A stretch of DNA of 64,000 nucleotides from Saprospiraceae bacterium. GTDB lineage: Bacteria > Bacteroidota > Bacteroidia > Chitinophagales > Saprospiraceae. A program made the translations under genes and the position numbers. A model generated the notes under the pieces. It did no database searches. It was not told the origin of the DNA and saw nothing but the letters and a program-made list of their open reading frames with translations. Below, in pieces: positions 9,878-19,318 of the stretch. Each line of letters begins with the position of its first letter. Position 1 is the stretch's first letter. The stretch spans positions 1 to 64,000 of the forward strand of contig JADLHT010000014.1 in the NCBI GenBank assembly GCA_020848695.1, read 5' to 3'.

Positions 9878-10432
9878 TTAATGGCATTTAAAATAATCAA
9901 AGGGTTCCAGACATTCCTTGCACTTATACAGTGCTTTGCAAGCAGTTGAAGCAAATTCACTGATTAAAACTGTGTGTTCAGAATTGCATTGTGGGCAAGG
10001 AACAACTCCCGGATTTTCAAATAATCCCTGAATTCTTTTTTGAACCAGGGGAGGAGCAATTCCATATTGTTTCAGTTTTTGTTTAGCTGGTTCTGTCATC
10101 CAGTTAGTTGTCCAACTGGGTGAAATAACAGTGATTATTTTGTAATTGAAATTATATTGATCCAGTAATTGTTTGATTTGCATCTCTATAAGTCCCATTG
10201 CAGGGCAACCGATATAAGTAGGAGTTATGGTTATTTGCCAAACTGATTGTATAAATTCCGCTTTTCTAAGGATTCCTAACTCAACAATATTCAGAACAGG
10301 AATTTCAGGATCTTTAATTTGAGACAACAACTCTATCATAGCATGTTCATCGCTTTCAGATTTAAATTCTATGACTTCTGAATACTTTTTTTTCTCTATG
10401 GAATCTACCAGTTCTGTTATTGGATTTTTCAT
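9878..10432 (-). CDS. paaD: Phenylacetyl-CoA epoxidase-associated protein PaaD
   Basis: 184 residues. The N-terminal half is a MIP18/DUF59-type domain (IKDPEIPVLNIVELGILR, then ITITPTYIGCPAMGLIE) as in proteins that assist Fe-S cluster assembly. The C-terminal part has a CPQC...CKEC zinc-ribbon-like Cys set. This combination is the PaaD family, needed for activity of the PaaABCE phenylacetyl-CoA 1,2-epoxidase, probably by maturing the reductase or oxygenase metal centres. It is the last gene of the operon; its ATG lies one base after the paaC stop codon, so translation is likely coupled. Confidence 0.93.
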   Translation of the reverse strand: MKNPITELVDSIEKKKYSEVIEFKSESDEHAMIELLSQIKDPEIPVLNIVELGILRKAEFIQSVWQITITPTYIGCPAMGLIEMQIKQLLDQYNFNYKIITVISPSWTTNWMTEPAKQKLKQYGIAPPLVQKRIQGLFENPGVVPCPQCNSEHTVLISEFASTACKALYKCKECLEPFDYFKCH

Positions 10433-10433
10433 T

Positions 10434-11180
10434 TTACCAATTTAGTCCCGGATAAGCTCTTTGTAAATATTGCAGATCCGCAAGAATGTATCCCAAATAT
10501 TCCGTATGTATTCCATTTTTACCACCACTTTGAAACCAATGGTCCTTTGGACGTTGTAACGTAGCTTCTGATAATATAGATTGAACGGATTGATTCCAAG
10601 CAGATTTTATAGCCTTCAGATCCGGTGCGATTTCTTGAAAGAAAAGTTCTGATTCATACTCTGACTCAACAAAAAGTTCACCTGTATATTCCCATAAGCG
10701 ATCTACAGCTGTTTGAATTCTCTGATGAGATTCTTCTGTCCCGTCACCCAATCGAATAATCCACTCACTGCTCCATCTCAAATGATATTGTGATTCTTTC
10801 AGAGATTTGGCTGCAATATGTGCCAGTTTTTCATTTTTACTTTTGCTTAAGTCTGTAAAATAGGGAACGAAGAATGAGTCTAAAAAAAATTGCCTCGTTA
10901 CGGTATATGCAAAGTCAATATTCGGATGTTCAGTAAGCAGTAAATTTTTAAATTCCCGTTCTGATCTGAGATAGGCATAATCATTTTCTGTTTTTTGATT
11001 GCCTTCCAATTCGGCCACGTATTGATACAATAGTCTTGAGCGCCCAATATAATCAAGAGCTATGTTTGTCATTGCAATATCTTGTTCTAGTACGGGTCCG
11101 TGACCACACCATTCGCCCAGTCTTTGTCCAAGAATCAGACTGGAATCCGCAAGGAAAAGTAAATAATTATTTAAAGACAT
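10434..11180 (-). CDS. paaC: Phenylacetyl-CoA epoxidase structural subunit PaaC
   Basis: 248 residues from the ATG at 11180, the usual PaaC length; the ORF track begins one codon earlier at a TTG, which is not needed. It is a ferritin-like four-helix protein (LADSSLILGQRLGEWCGHGP, IALDYIGRSRLLYQY). PaaC is the non-catalytic partner of PaaA in the diiron monooxygenase that converts phenylacetyl-CoA to the ring 1,2-epoxide. It stabilises PaaA and lacks the full set of iron ligands. It lies between paaB and paaD in the order known from many bacteria. Confidence 0.95.
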   Translation of the reverse strand: MSLNNYLLFLADSSLILGQRLGEWCGHGPVLEQDIAMTNIALDYIGRSRLLYQYVAELEGNQKTENDYAYLRSEREFKNLLLTEHPNIDFAYTVTRQFFLDSFFVPYFTDLSKSKNEKLAHIAAKSLKESQYHLRWSSEWIIRLGDGTEESHQRIQTAVDRLWEYTGELFVESEYESELFFQEIAPDLKAIKSAWNQSVQSILSEATLQRPKDHWFQSGGKNGIHTEYLGYILADLQYLQRAYPGLNW

Positions 11181-11232
11181 CAATTTTAGTTCAAAAAAAT
11201 ATTATTGAATGGAGATTATATTTATGAAAATG

Positions 11233-11514
11233 CTACATATGTTTTAGTTCATCAGGAAGATGATAGAAAGTCGGATGACGATATATTTTATCTTCTGCAG
11301 GTTCGAAGAAAGCAGAATTTTCTTTTGGATCTGAAGCAGTAATATGTTTGGATTCTACAACCCATATACTAACGCCTTCCATTCTTCTGCTGTACACATC
11401 GCGTGCATTCTCAATTGCCATATTATCATCAGACGCGTGAAGACTTCCTACATGTTTGTGGTCAAGACCATTTTTTGAACGGATAAATACTTCGAACAAG
11501 GGCCAATTTGTCAT
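11233..11514 (-). CDS. paaB: Phenylacetyl-CoA epoxidase subunit PaaB
   Basis: 93 residues, typical PaaB size. Recognisable segments are WPLFEVFIRSKNGLDHKHVG near the N-terminus and IWVVESKHITASDP in the middle. PaaB is a small bridging subunit of the PaaABCE complex; it binds PaaAC and helps build the higher oligomer. Its start lies 10 bp after the paaA stop, and paaC begins 52 bp further on. Confidence 0.95.
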   Translation of the reverse strand: MTNWPLFEVFIRSKNGLDHKHVGSLHASDDNMAIENARDVYSRRMEGVSIWVVESKHITASDPKENSAFFEPAEDKIYRHPTFYHLPDELKHM

Positions 11515-11524
11515 ACTATTTTAT

Positions 11525-12463
11525 TTATGCGATTTTTTTTGATCTTTTTTCTGCATAGGCAAGTGCTGCATCTCGCACCCACTGACCTTGTTCGTGAGCC
11601 TTTTTTCTGGCTTCAATTCGTTGACGATTACAAGGACCATTGCCTTTGACTACACTGTAAAATTCTTCCCAATTAATTTCATCGAAATCATAATGTCTTC
11701 TTTCCTCATTCCACTTGAGCTTATCATCCGGAATCTTAATCCCCAATATTTCTGCTTGAGGAACAGTCATATCCACAAATTTCTGTCTCAATTCATCATT
11801 GGTAAATCTTTTTATTCTCCAGGCCATGCTCTGTGCTGTATTGGGAGAATCTTTATCACTTGGTCCAAACATCATTAATGACGGCCACCACCAGCGATTA
11901 AGTGCATCCTGTGCCATTGCTTTTTGATCGGATGACCCTTTACACAAGTCAAGCATAATTTCATATCCTTGACGTTGGTGAAAACTTTCTTCTTTACAAA
12001 TTCTTACCATGGCGCGAGCATAAGGTCCGAATGAGGTTCTACAGAGCGCTACCTGATTAACAATAGCGGCGCCATCAACCAACCATCCGATAGCTCCCAT
12101 GTCTGCCCAACTGATTGTCGGATAATTAAAAATACTTGAATATTTTGCTTTACCGGAATGTAATTCATCAATCATGGTGTCTCTGTCAATTCCCAATGTT
12201 TCGGCAGCAGAATAAAGATACAATCCATGACCTGCTTCATCCTGTACTTTTGAAAGAAGAATTGCTTTGCGACGAAGATTTGGAGCTCGGGTAATCCAAT
12301 TACCTTCAGGAAGCATTCCAACAATTTCTGAATGAGCATGTTGGCCAATCTGTCGAATTAAAGATCTGCGATATTCCTCAGGCATCCAGTCTTTGGCTTC
12401 GATGCGTTCATCACGATCAATACGATCTTGAAATTCTAAAAGTTTTGATTCAATTTCTGTCAT
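11525..12463 (-). CDS. paaA: Phenylacetyl-CoA epoxidase catalytic subunit PaaA
   Basis: 312 residues, close to the usual ~310. This is the diiron oxygenase subunit that, with O2 and electrons from PaaE, epoxidises the ring of phenylacetyl-CoA. Iron-ligand motifs are visible: a Glu in [19 protein letters not shown], the DEAGH of [16 protein letters not shown], and the EESFH of [16 protein letters not shown], giving the two E-x-x-H pairs of this family. It follows paaE by 39 bp in an operon E-A-B-C-D, an order shared by several Bacteroidota-like clusters rather than the A-B-C-D-E order of E. coli. Confidence 0.96.
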   Translation of the reverse strand: MTEIESKLLEFQDRIDRDERIEAKDWMPEEYRRSLIRQIGQHAHSEIVGMLPEGNWITRAPNLRRKAILLSKVQDEAGHGLYLYSAAETLGIDRDTMIDELHSGKAKYSSIFNYPTISWADMGAIGWLVDGAAIVNQVALCRTSFGPYARAMVRICKEESFHQRQGYEIMLDLCKGSSDQKAMAQDALNRWWWPSLMMFGPSDKDSPNTAQSMAWRIKRFTNDELRQKFVDMTVPQAEILGIKIPDDKLKWNEERRHYDFDEINWEEFYSVVKGNGPCNRQRIEARKKAHEQGQWVRDAALAYAEKRSKKIA

Positions 12464-12502
12464 AAGAAATATAGCAATTAAAAATAAACATTTAACTAAT
12501 AA

Positions 12503-13567
12503 TTATTGATCAAAATCAACATTGATTTTTGAAGATTTAGGATAAGATTGACAGGTAAGAATAAACCCGGCCTCAATTTCTTCAGGTTCCAGTCCATAAT
12601 TTTTTGTCATTTCTACTTCACCTTCAATGAGTTTAGCTTTACAAGTACAACATACACCTCCTTTGCAGGCAAAAGGCAGATTTACTTTTCTGCTTAACGC
12701 GGCGTCCAGAATACTTTGAGTATTATATTCAAGATCAAACTCTGTAGTTCGACCATCGGTTTTTAATCTGATTTTGGCAAGAGTACCGGAAGACACAACT
12801 TCAACTTTTCTTGGGGTTTGCTGAATTTCGGTTCCAAACAACTCAAAGTGTATACGTGATTCCGAAATTCCTAAGTCAGATAATGTTGATTTACAATCCA
12901 GGATCATGGTCTCCGGGCCACACAGAAAAACTTCATCTACGTCGGAGGAAAAGAAGATCCTGTTGTTGAAAGCACGCAACTTGTTTCCATCAATTCTACC
13001 TTGAAAACATTCTTCTTCAACCCATTCACGACTTAGGATAAAATTAAGCTGAAGTCTGTCAGGATAAATATTTTTTAAATTTAACAATTGATTTCTGAAT
13101 ATTATTTGATCAACGCTGCTGTTGCCGTATATAAGACAGACCTGACTGGTTGTTTCAATCTCCAGAATTGATTTTAGAATTGAAAGTACAGGTGTAATCC
13201 CAGAACCTGCAGCAATCAATAGATAATATTTCGATTGAGTTTTTTCGAAGGGGCTGGTAAATTTTCCGTTAGGAGTCATTAGCTGAATTGAATCACCAGC
13301 CTTTAATTCCTGATTTGCGTATGTAGAGAATCTACCACCCTCTACTTTTTTTATAGCAACTCTCCATTCGTCAGAATTAGGGCTGACACAAAGTGAATAG
13401 GATCGATGCAATTCTTCTCCATTTACATTTTGAATGAGATTCAGATATTGTCCTGCTTTGAAGCTAAAAAGTGATTTTAATTCTTCGGGAATTTCAAAGC
13501 TAACAGACACACAATCAGGAGTTTCTCTTCTGACTTCTTTAACCGTTACCGGAAAACTATGTTGCAT
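12503..13567 (-). CDS. paaE: Phenylacetyl-CoA epoxidase reductase PaaE
   Basis: 354 residues, the usual PaaE length. The N-terminal FAD-binding domain has HRSYSLCVSPNSDEW, with the RxYS flavin motif. It is followed by the NAD(P)H domain (LLIAAGSGITPVLSIL, and VFLCGPETMI). The C-terminal plant-type ferredoxin domain carries ACKGGVCCTCKAKLIEGEV plus a later Cys (ILTCQSYP) for a [2Fe-2S] cluster. It passes electrons from NADPH to the diiron site of PaaA. As first gene of the operon it sits directly behind a recognisable promoter and a palindromic operator-like site. Confidence 0.95.
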   Translation of the reverse strand: MQHSFPVTVKEVRRETPDCVSVSFEIPEELKSLFSFKAGQYLNLIQNVNGEELHRSYSLCVSPNSDEWRVAIKKVEGGRFSTYANQELKAGDSIQLMTPNGKFTSPFEKTQSKYYLLIAAGSGITPVLSILKSILEIETTSQVCLIYGNSSVDQIIFRNQLLNLKNIYPDRLQLNFILSREWVEEECFQGRIDGNKLRAFNNRIFFSSDVDEVFLCGPETMILDCKSTLSDLGISESRIHFELFGTEIQQTPRKVEVVSSGTLAKIRLKTDGRTTEFDLEYNTQSILDAALSRKVNLPFACKGGVCCTCKAKLIEGEVEMTKNYGLEPEEIEAGFILTCQSYPKSSKINVDFDQ

Positions 13568-13586
13568 GCTATTTTAAAAAAGAGAA

Positions 13587-13617
13587 CAAAGATAAAAAAT
13601 AAAGACCAAATGGTCAA
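13587..13617 (-). promoter_or_regulatory. Promoter of the paaEABCD operon with overlapping palindromic operator
   Basis: Reading the minus strand toward paaE, TTG is followed after exactly 20 bases by TATCTTTG, a full match to the Bacteroidota -33/-7 promoter (TTG, 17-23 bases, TAnnTTTG). The -7 element is at 13587-13594 and the start codon is 20 bases downstream. The -33 region overlaps an inverted repeat GACCA-AA-TGGTC at 13604-13615. A palindrome of this size over the -33 box suggests repression by a small dimeric regulator such as a TetR-family PaaR. No regulator gene is present in the window, so its identity is inference. Confidence 0.7.
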
Positions 13618-13771
13618 TAATCGCACGAAGAGGTGAAATAATAAGGTCCTATTGCATTATTGTCAGATAGAAAAATATATTTCAAACCCTTAGGAATAAG
13701 AAATAAATAATCTGTACTTATCTGGCTTAATAATATTCATTGTTTTCAAACTTCTAACTTTCAAATTTCTT

Positions 13772-15817
13772 TTATTGTTTTATAAACTCATGAATACTGC
13801 TGTTGTTGTCCTTGTCAAATATCAACAAATGATACTCTCCTGCAGGAATGTCTTTTATATTGTACTCTAAGGTTTGCTTTCCTGAAGCCATATTATTCTC
13901 TCTGCTATATACAATTTTCCCAAAATTGTCTACAATGTGAGTGATGAGTTGTGACGATTCCTTTAAATGAATATTCAATAAAATTTTATCCGAACAAGGA
14001 TTAGGATAAAGCGTACCCGTTTCAAATTTTGCACTATAGTAAACACCGGATGATTCTCCTTTTAAATTGGCTGCTTGAAAAACTTGTTTATCGGGACCCT
14101 GAATCCAAGCAACTACATAGAGGTTGCTAAAGTCTTCAACACTGTGCTCGGTTGCGTGATTAATAATATTGGCGGTTTGACCATTAATCGGCAATCTGTA
14201 TTCACCGTTAAATGTATAAGAGAAGGTATTTGATCTTTGAGTAAGTGGAGGGAGCGTTGGAAGTACAGTTCCCGTTTCATTGGGTAACATTTTTTTCATA
14301 ACATGATGAAATTCTAATTCACCATTCGTCGCGACATTTAGATAAGTTATTTTTTCTAAAATAGCGACATATAATCTTGCTCCGGTTGCTTCAAACAAAG
14401 GAGAATAACTGACAGTAGCAGTAATTTTTTTATCCTCCACTTTGAAAGTTCCGTTAAGTGTATAAAATGCAGGGATTGTAGAGGCACCATTAAAAATCTG
14501 ATCAGTAAATACATTGCCATTTTTATCCCAACCACCATCTATTTCTAAACGAGGAATTGAATTAATAAAATAATATCCTCTTCTGTTGATGGCTTCGGTT
14601 GTTGTATATGGATCGCCATTACCCGGAAAATTTTGTTGATACTTGATACTAACAAATTCATCAGGTGATTTATTTTCAATGATACTAAGATATTTTTCAT
14701 TGGCAGGCTTACAGGGTGGGCACGAAGAACTGCTGAACACTTCAAACAAAGGTATTCGTGGTTCGAGTTTTTCCATTGCAAATATTTTTTTCTTCTTGCG
14801 GTCATCAGTAGGATATTCGTCAGGATTGCTAACGTTTAACTGATCTGCAAAAACCTCAAGATTGTGTGTTCCGGAAAGAATATTCCAGGGAACAATATGT
14901 GAGATCGTATCATAACCAAATGTTGAAATGTTCAGGCCGCTAATTTCATCTCCAGATGCAGCAACGTTATCACCGGTATAATTCATGCGCAGTGAGTTAA
15001 TGGGTATAGTCCCTAAGTTTCTAAAGATAGCCGATACCACAACATTTCCGGAAACCTGATAAGGAGAAGTAGTTATATCGGTTACTGTTACATCGTATTT
15101 GCCCTGAGTCCCCTGCACAAAAGTATAAAACACATTATCAATTGGTCCATCGGAAGTCCCTGCTTTAGATAGAATATCAGGGGATCCGGATATATTTGTT
15201 GCATTTGATGGATCTATTTGAATACCTATTGATACAAGTTTTGTTGAGGCATATCCGCCCGTTCTTTGATCAACAATATGTATTCTGTTGGAAGTCTCTT
15301 CCAGCACAATACTCCAATAACAATAGTTGGTATTGTCAGAGACTACTGTACCATATCCAAAGGAATTAAATTGAATCCAAAGCTGGCGATTTGGTGCCGC
15401 GCCAAATGTTTTGGATATAATAATATCATTTGCACCAATTCCTGCCAATCCTAGAAGACAGATGGAGTTGTTGGGAATGCTTGCATCCGGAAGAATGACT
15501 CGATCTGCTGAAGGAACAGTTGCTGCATTGACATCAAAAGTAAGTATTCCCGTGTTGGATATTTTAAAACTTGTTACCGTCTGATCATTGAATTTAAATG
15601 CAAAAGGAATTGTTCTATTGGCTGACCAGCCGGGATTAACATTAGCTGCAAGAATGGTTGTCCAGCCACCCGGCAAGCCTCCACCGGAAGGTCTTTCGGC
15701 ATCCGAATTGAGATCTCCCGGATTCCTATTAGCGGCTTCATTAGGAATATACCAGTATTGGCCTGAACCCAAGGTAACTGTAATACTAAAGATCATTGCA
15801 AGTAGATATTTGTTCAT
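13772..15817 (-). CDS. Secreted Omp28-like thioredoxin-fold protein with T9SS sorting domain
   Basis: 681 residues. An N-terminal signal peptide (LLAMIFSITVTLGSGQ) is followed by a ~200-residue beta-rich domain. Around residue 360 a thioredoxin-like domain begins with FEVFSSSSCPPCKPANE, containing a CPPC redox motif, then YYFINSIPRLEIDGGW with the cis-Pro region. This matches Omp28-related outer membrane proteins of Bacteroidota. The C-terminus is a type A sorting domain (ETGTLYPNPCSDKILLNIH, then IPAGEYHLLIF). A role in thiol-disulfide chemistry at the cell surface is possible but not shown. It lies downstream of the paa promoter region but reads away from it. Confidence 0.82.
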   Translation of the reverse strand: MNKYLLAMIFSITVTLGSGQYWYIPNEAANRNPGDLNSDAERPSGGGLPGGWTTILAANVNPGWSANRTIPFAFKFNDQTVTSFKISNTGILTFDVNAATVPSADRVILPDASIPNNSICLLGLAGIGANDIIISKTFGAAPNRQLWIQFNSFGYGTVVSDNTNYCYWSIVLEETSNRIHIVDQRTGGYASTKLVSIGIQIDPSNATNISGSPDILSKAGTSDGPIDNVFYTFVQGTQGKYDVTVTDITTSPYQVSGNVVVSAIFRNLGTIPINSLRMNYTGDNVAASGDEISGLNISTFGYDTISHIVPWNILSGTHNLEVFADQLNVSNPDEYPTDDRKKKKIFAMEKLEPRIPLFEVFSSSSCPPCKPANEKYLSIIENKSPDEFVSIKYQQNFPGNGDPYTTTEAINRRGYYFINSIPRLEIDGGWDKNGNVFTDQIFNGASTIPAFYTLNGTFKVEDKKITATVSYSPLFEATGARLYVAILEKITYLNVATNGELEFHHVMKKMLPNETGTVLPTLPPLTQRSNTFSYTFNGEYRLPINGQTANIINHATEHSVEDFSNLYVVAWIQGPDKQVFQAANLKGESSGVYYSAKFETGTLYPNPCSDKILLNIHLKESSQLITHIVDNFGKIVYSRENNMASGKQTLEYNIKDIPAGEYHLLIFDKDNNSSIHEFIKQ

Positions 15818-16046
15818 TTGAAGTAGATTTTAGATTTATAAGCGAAAATACAGCTTCGTATTAACTTTATCATAAACATATTCTTTAAACTTATTATTCA
15901 AATCAGATATAGTTTAAAACATGAGTATGGATTATCATCCTATGTCCTTGGCTTGGTTAAACCAAATAAATCAATTTATAGATATCAACCGTTCAATTTT
16001 TGTTTGAGAAGACAATACATATTTCAAATAAATTCGTTCTAAATGT

Positions 16047-16382
16047 ATGAAAAAAGTACTTTATCTAATCTTTATCTCATTCTTGTCCTGTAACCATGAA
16101 GAAGATTGTAAGGAAAGAATTGTAAATATTGACTTATCCTTACCCGTCTGTGTTCAGGAATTGATAAAAAATGACAGCACACATTTAATTCGAACTATTA
16201 GGGCACAAAAGATCAACAAAGAGGTACATTATTGGATTAATACAGATGTTCGATTTGTAGATGGAAATGAAGAAATTGTTGATGCTAATTGTAATACAGT
16301 CTGTGGGATTTGCGGATTTTGTGATCCGAATAAGTGCATTGAATGTTATTGCGGGGAGTGGGCAGAAATCTGGAAACGATAG
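16047..16382 (+). CDS. Small Cys-rich lipoprotein, function unknown
   Basis: 111 residues. MKKVLYLIFISFLSCN is a lipoprotein signal with the lipobox Cys after LS. The mature part ends in a dense Cys cluster, CNTVCGICGFCDPNKCIECYCGEW (split here as CNTVCGICGFC and CIECYCGEW), with eight Cys in about 24 residues; this could bind metal or form disulfides. I do not recognise the family. The gene stands alone between a minus-strand gene and a long non-coding stretch. Confidence 0.65.
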   Translation: MKKVLYLIFISFLSCNHEEDCKERIVNIDLSLPVCVQELIKNDSTHLIRTIRAQKINKEVHYWINTDVRFVDGNEEIVDANCNTVCGICGFCDPNKCIECYCGEWAEIWKR

Positions 16383-17026
16383 ATACTTGTATACAGCAAG
16401 AAGTTAGATCCCAAATCCAACATAAACAGACTAATTTTTGAGATAATCTCAAATTAAGTTTTCTTCTGTTTTCAATAATACAAGTAAAATTCTATTTATG
16501 TTAGAATAAAAATTGGAAAGCATTTCAGATATAAGTATGCAATTACATTCATCGGTACCTGATAATCCAAAATTTTAGGAAAGAATCAATCCTTAATCTA
16601 CAATATTTTATATCATGTAATCGACTTATCCATAAAGGAATTGGTAGAAGAATTTTTTTGAAAGAAATGAACACCTGTCTAAAAAAATAGAATCTGGAAA
16701 TCTATGCAGAAATCATTGGTAAAAGCAGTAGTTTTAGCTAAAAAAAGTTAATCCAATAAATGATATATTATATTTAAGGATAGTAATATATTCATTTTAT
16801 CCTGTGTGATTGATAAGGTGAATTGTTGGTTATTATTATTGAACAGAATATTATGGCATTGTCAAATTTGGTAATTGTATAATGCAATTAAGTGAGCAGA
16901 GCTTAATTTACACTACAAGTTTTTAGGTAAGTTATAAAAAATTTGGCGATTTGTGGAAATTGCGTAATTTAGACCGACAATAATGATTTAAAGCAATTTT
17001 GCAAAAAGTACAAAAACACTAATACT
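16383..17026. other. Intergenic region of ~640 bases, no gene seen
   Basis: Very AT-rich. No ORF with coding character, no tRNA-like cloverleaf and no clear promoter element was found. A perfect 12-bp palindrome, TTTTAGCTAAAA, lies at 16732-16743, but such AT-rich palindromes are expected by chance here. The region may hold the promoter of the lipoprotein pair that starts at 17027. Confidence 0.4.
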
Positions 17027-18625
17027 ATGACAAAAAGTACATTAACCTACATCACAACTACTGTTATTTTTATTTTGGTAATTCAATCCTGTGTGACTAA
17101 CTATTTCCGTTACAATTATACAGACGCAAATAGTTTATTACACGAAGCAAATAACATTCGTACGAAGCCGTATTTAAAAGCTCATCTTAAGAATGGGGAT
17201 GTCTGTATTTTAAAAGATACCTGGAAAATTGATACCCTTACAAATGTCCTAACGAGCTATGGATCAAAATACAACTTTAATCGAATAAAAATATCAGAAG
17301 GGGCAATATCCATATCTCTTGACAGTATTGCTATTTTTGAAACAAACTCAAAGCCAAAGAATCCGAATGCTAAAAGTATAATAACATTAAGCTTGTTAGC
17401 TGGTATGGATTTAGTATTAGGACTTGTTTGCTTGGCAAATCCTAAAGCATGTTTTGGCTCTTGTCCTACATTTTACATCAACGAAAATGATAATTTTCAT
17501 TATGCGGACGCAGAGGGGTTTTCAAATGCTATTTCTCCTTCGATGGAATATTTTGACATTGATGCGCTAAATGGTAAGATCGGAATTAGTAATACGTTTT
17601 CAATTACTATGAAAAATGAAGCTTTGGAAACACATTGTGTTAATGATGTAAAGCTTTTAGCATACCCAAGAAAAAGAGGAGAAAGAGTTTATCAATCTCC
17701 AAGCAATGAATTTTATCTCTGTGAGAATGATTTTCCATTATCACAGGCTTTAGCACATGAAGGAAACATTACAGATCTTTTGAAATTCCCGGATAGACAA
17801 GAAAGATTTTCATTGTCAGATGAGAACAACTTAAGTTGTAAGGAAGAAATTATTTTGAACTTCGATAAAGTAGAGAATACTAACGATTTAGGACTAATAT
17901 TGAATTTCCGTCAAACTTTGCTGACCACATATTTATTTTATAGCTCGATGGGTTATATGGGAGATAAGGTCAGCGACATGTTTGCACTGTTAGAATCGGA
18001 TGAGAAAATGAGAAAAAAATTTGATGCAACTTCTAAGGAACTAGGAGACATTGAATGTTATGCATGGAGCCATAAAACAAAGACTTGGAAACTTCAACCA
18101 AGAATCAACGAAACAGGTCCTATTGCCATTAACAGACAATTTATTCCATTGGATCAGTTAGCTTTTAATTCAAGGATTAGATTAAAGCTTGTTTTGAACA
18201 AAGGATTATGGCGGCTTGACTACGTAGCATTAACTAATATCAAAGAAAAGGTTAAGCCGATTGAAATTGCTCCAACAAGCATTCTGAATAAAGGTAAACT
18301 TGATCTTACAGCATTGGCTGAGATAGTAAATCCTGATAAGTATTTAATTTCAATGCCCGGTAGCGAATATAAGTTTAATTTCATACTTCCTAGTGATAAT
18401 ACAGACTATGAATTATTTCTTTATTCAAAAGGATATTATTTGGAATGGATGAGAGAACATTGGATAAAAGATAAAGATTTGCTGAAGTTGAAGCAAATGG
18501 TTGACAATCCGAAGAAATACCTCAAAAGGGAAGCGAAAAACTATAAGAGCTATGAATTGAAAATGGAAGAAGAGTTTTGGAATTCTAAGATTGATACTAA
18601 ATTATTTTCATACTATGAAAACTAA
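17027..18625 (+). CDS. Large lipoprotein of unknown function
   Basis: 532 residues. The N-terminus (TTTVIFILVIQSCV) ends in a lipobox with Cys, so the protein is probably lipid-anchored. A second hydrophobic stretch with LLAGMDLVLGLVCLANPKACFGSCPTFYI at about residues 125-155 carries closely spaced Cys, including FGSCPTFY. The rest is mixed alpha/beta with no catalytic motif I know. It overlaps the next gene by 11 bp, so the two are probably translated together. Confidence 0.65.
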   Translation: MTKSTLTYITTTVIFILVIQSCVTNYFRYNYTDANSLLHEANNIRTKPYLKAHLKNGDVCILKDTWKIDTLTNVLTSYGSKYNFNRIKISEGAISISLDSIAIFETNSKPKNPNAKSIITLSLLAGMDLVLGLVCLANPKACFGSCPTFYINENDNFHYADAEGFSNAISPSMEYFDIDALNGKIGISNTFSITMKNEALETHCVNDVKLLAYPRKRGERVYQSPSNEFYLCENDFPLSQALAHEGNITDLLKFPDRQERFSLSDENNLSCKEEIILNFDKVENTNDLGLILNFRQTLLTTYLFYSSMGYMGDKVSDMFALLESDEKMRKKFDATSKELGDIECYAWSHKTKTWKLQPRINETGPIAINRQFIPLDQLAFNSRIRLKLVLNKGLWRLDYVALTNIKEKVKPIEIAPTSILNKGKLDLTALAEIVNPDKYLISMPGSEYKFNFILPSDNTDYELFLYSKGYYLEWMREHWIKDKDLLKLKQMVDNPKKYLKREAKNYKSYELKMEEEFWNSKIDTKLFSYYEN

Positions 18626-19109
18626 AATATTTATACTGGGACTTATTGTAATTATGGTTAGTAGTTGTATTTCGAAAAAATATTTGCCAACATCCAAAAA
18701 AATTGATGTTAATGAATATGGTTCATTCATTATAATTAGATACAAGAAGACATCAAGGACGTCCGGCGAATTAATTGCGGTAGATAGCAGTACGATAGTA
18801 GTATTGGCAGAAAAGACTAAAAAGTGCATGTCTGTTTTTGTAAGAGATGTAGATTATTTTTCTTTAAGATTCGCCAATCCTAGAAATTATGGATGGACGA
18901 TACCAATCTATATTATATTGCCTTTTATTCACGGATCTTTTTCAGTATTGACAATCCCAATTCATTTAATTACCACTATCAGTCTTACTGCTACTGGAGA
19001 AAGTTCAGTTATTTATACCAACAAGGAAATATCCTATGAAAAATTACGAATGTTTGCAAGATTCCCTCAAGGAATTCCGCAAGAGATTGACCAAACAAGC
19101 ATAAAGTAA
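18615..19109 (+). CDS. Small lipoprotein, partner of the preceding gene
   Basis: 164 residues from the ATG at 18615, which overlaps the stop of the preceding gene; the ORF track starts eight codons earlier, ahead of the signal. MKTKIFILGLIVIMVSSC is a clear lipoprotein signal with lipobox VSSC. A hydrophobic segment, PIYIILPFIHGSFSVLTIPI, in the middle suggests membrane association. The family is not recognised. The preceding gene contains a similar layout (lipobox, then a hydrophobic Gly/Pro-rich stretch), which suggests a functional pair at the outer membrane. Confidence 0.65.
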   Translation: MKTKIFILGLIVIMVSSCISKKYLPTSKKIDVNEYGSFIIIRYKKTSRTSGELIAVDSSTIVVLAEKTKKCMSVFVRDVDYFSLRFANPRNYGWTIPIYIILPFIHGSFSVLTIPIHLITTISLTATGESSVIYTNKEISYEKLRMFARFPQGIPQEIDQTSIK

Positions 19110-19318
19110 AAAAGCTACTAGTGATAATGATAAGTTAGATAAATTCGCAAGTATTAACTACATGAGTAACCGGTTTATTTTTTCAATATTATAAAGAAAG
19201 GAGCTTCAAATTGGCTATGAGTAAGAGTTTGAATGTAAATTCGCAATTGATTGGATTAGCTTAAATCATATATTCTAAATTTAGTATAAAATTCGTTTAT
19301 AATAGAAAAAAAGTATAA

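Noticed and set aside
16732-16743. TTTTAGCTAAAA palindrome as operator
   Set aside because: AT-rich palindromes of this length are expected by chance in this sequence and no gene start is near.
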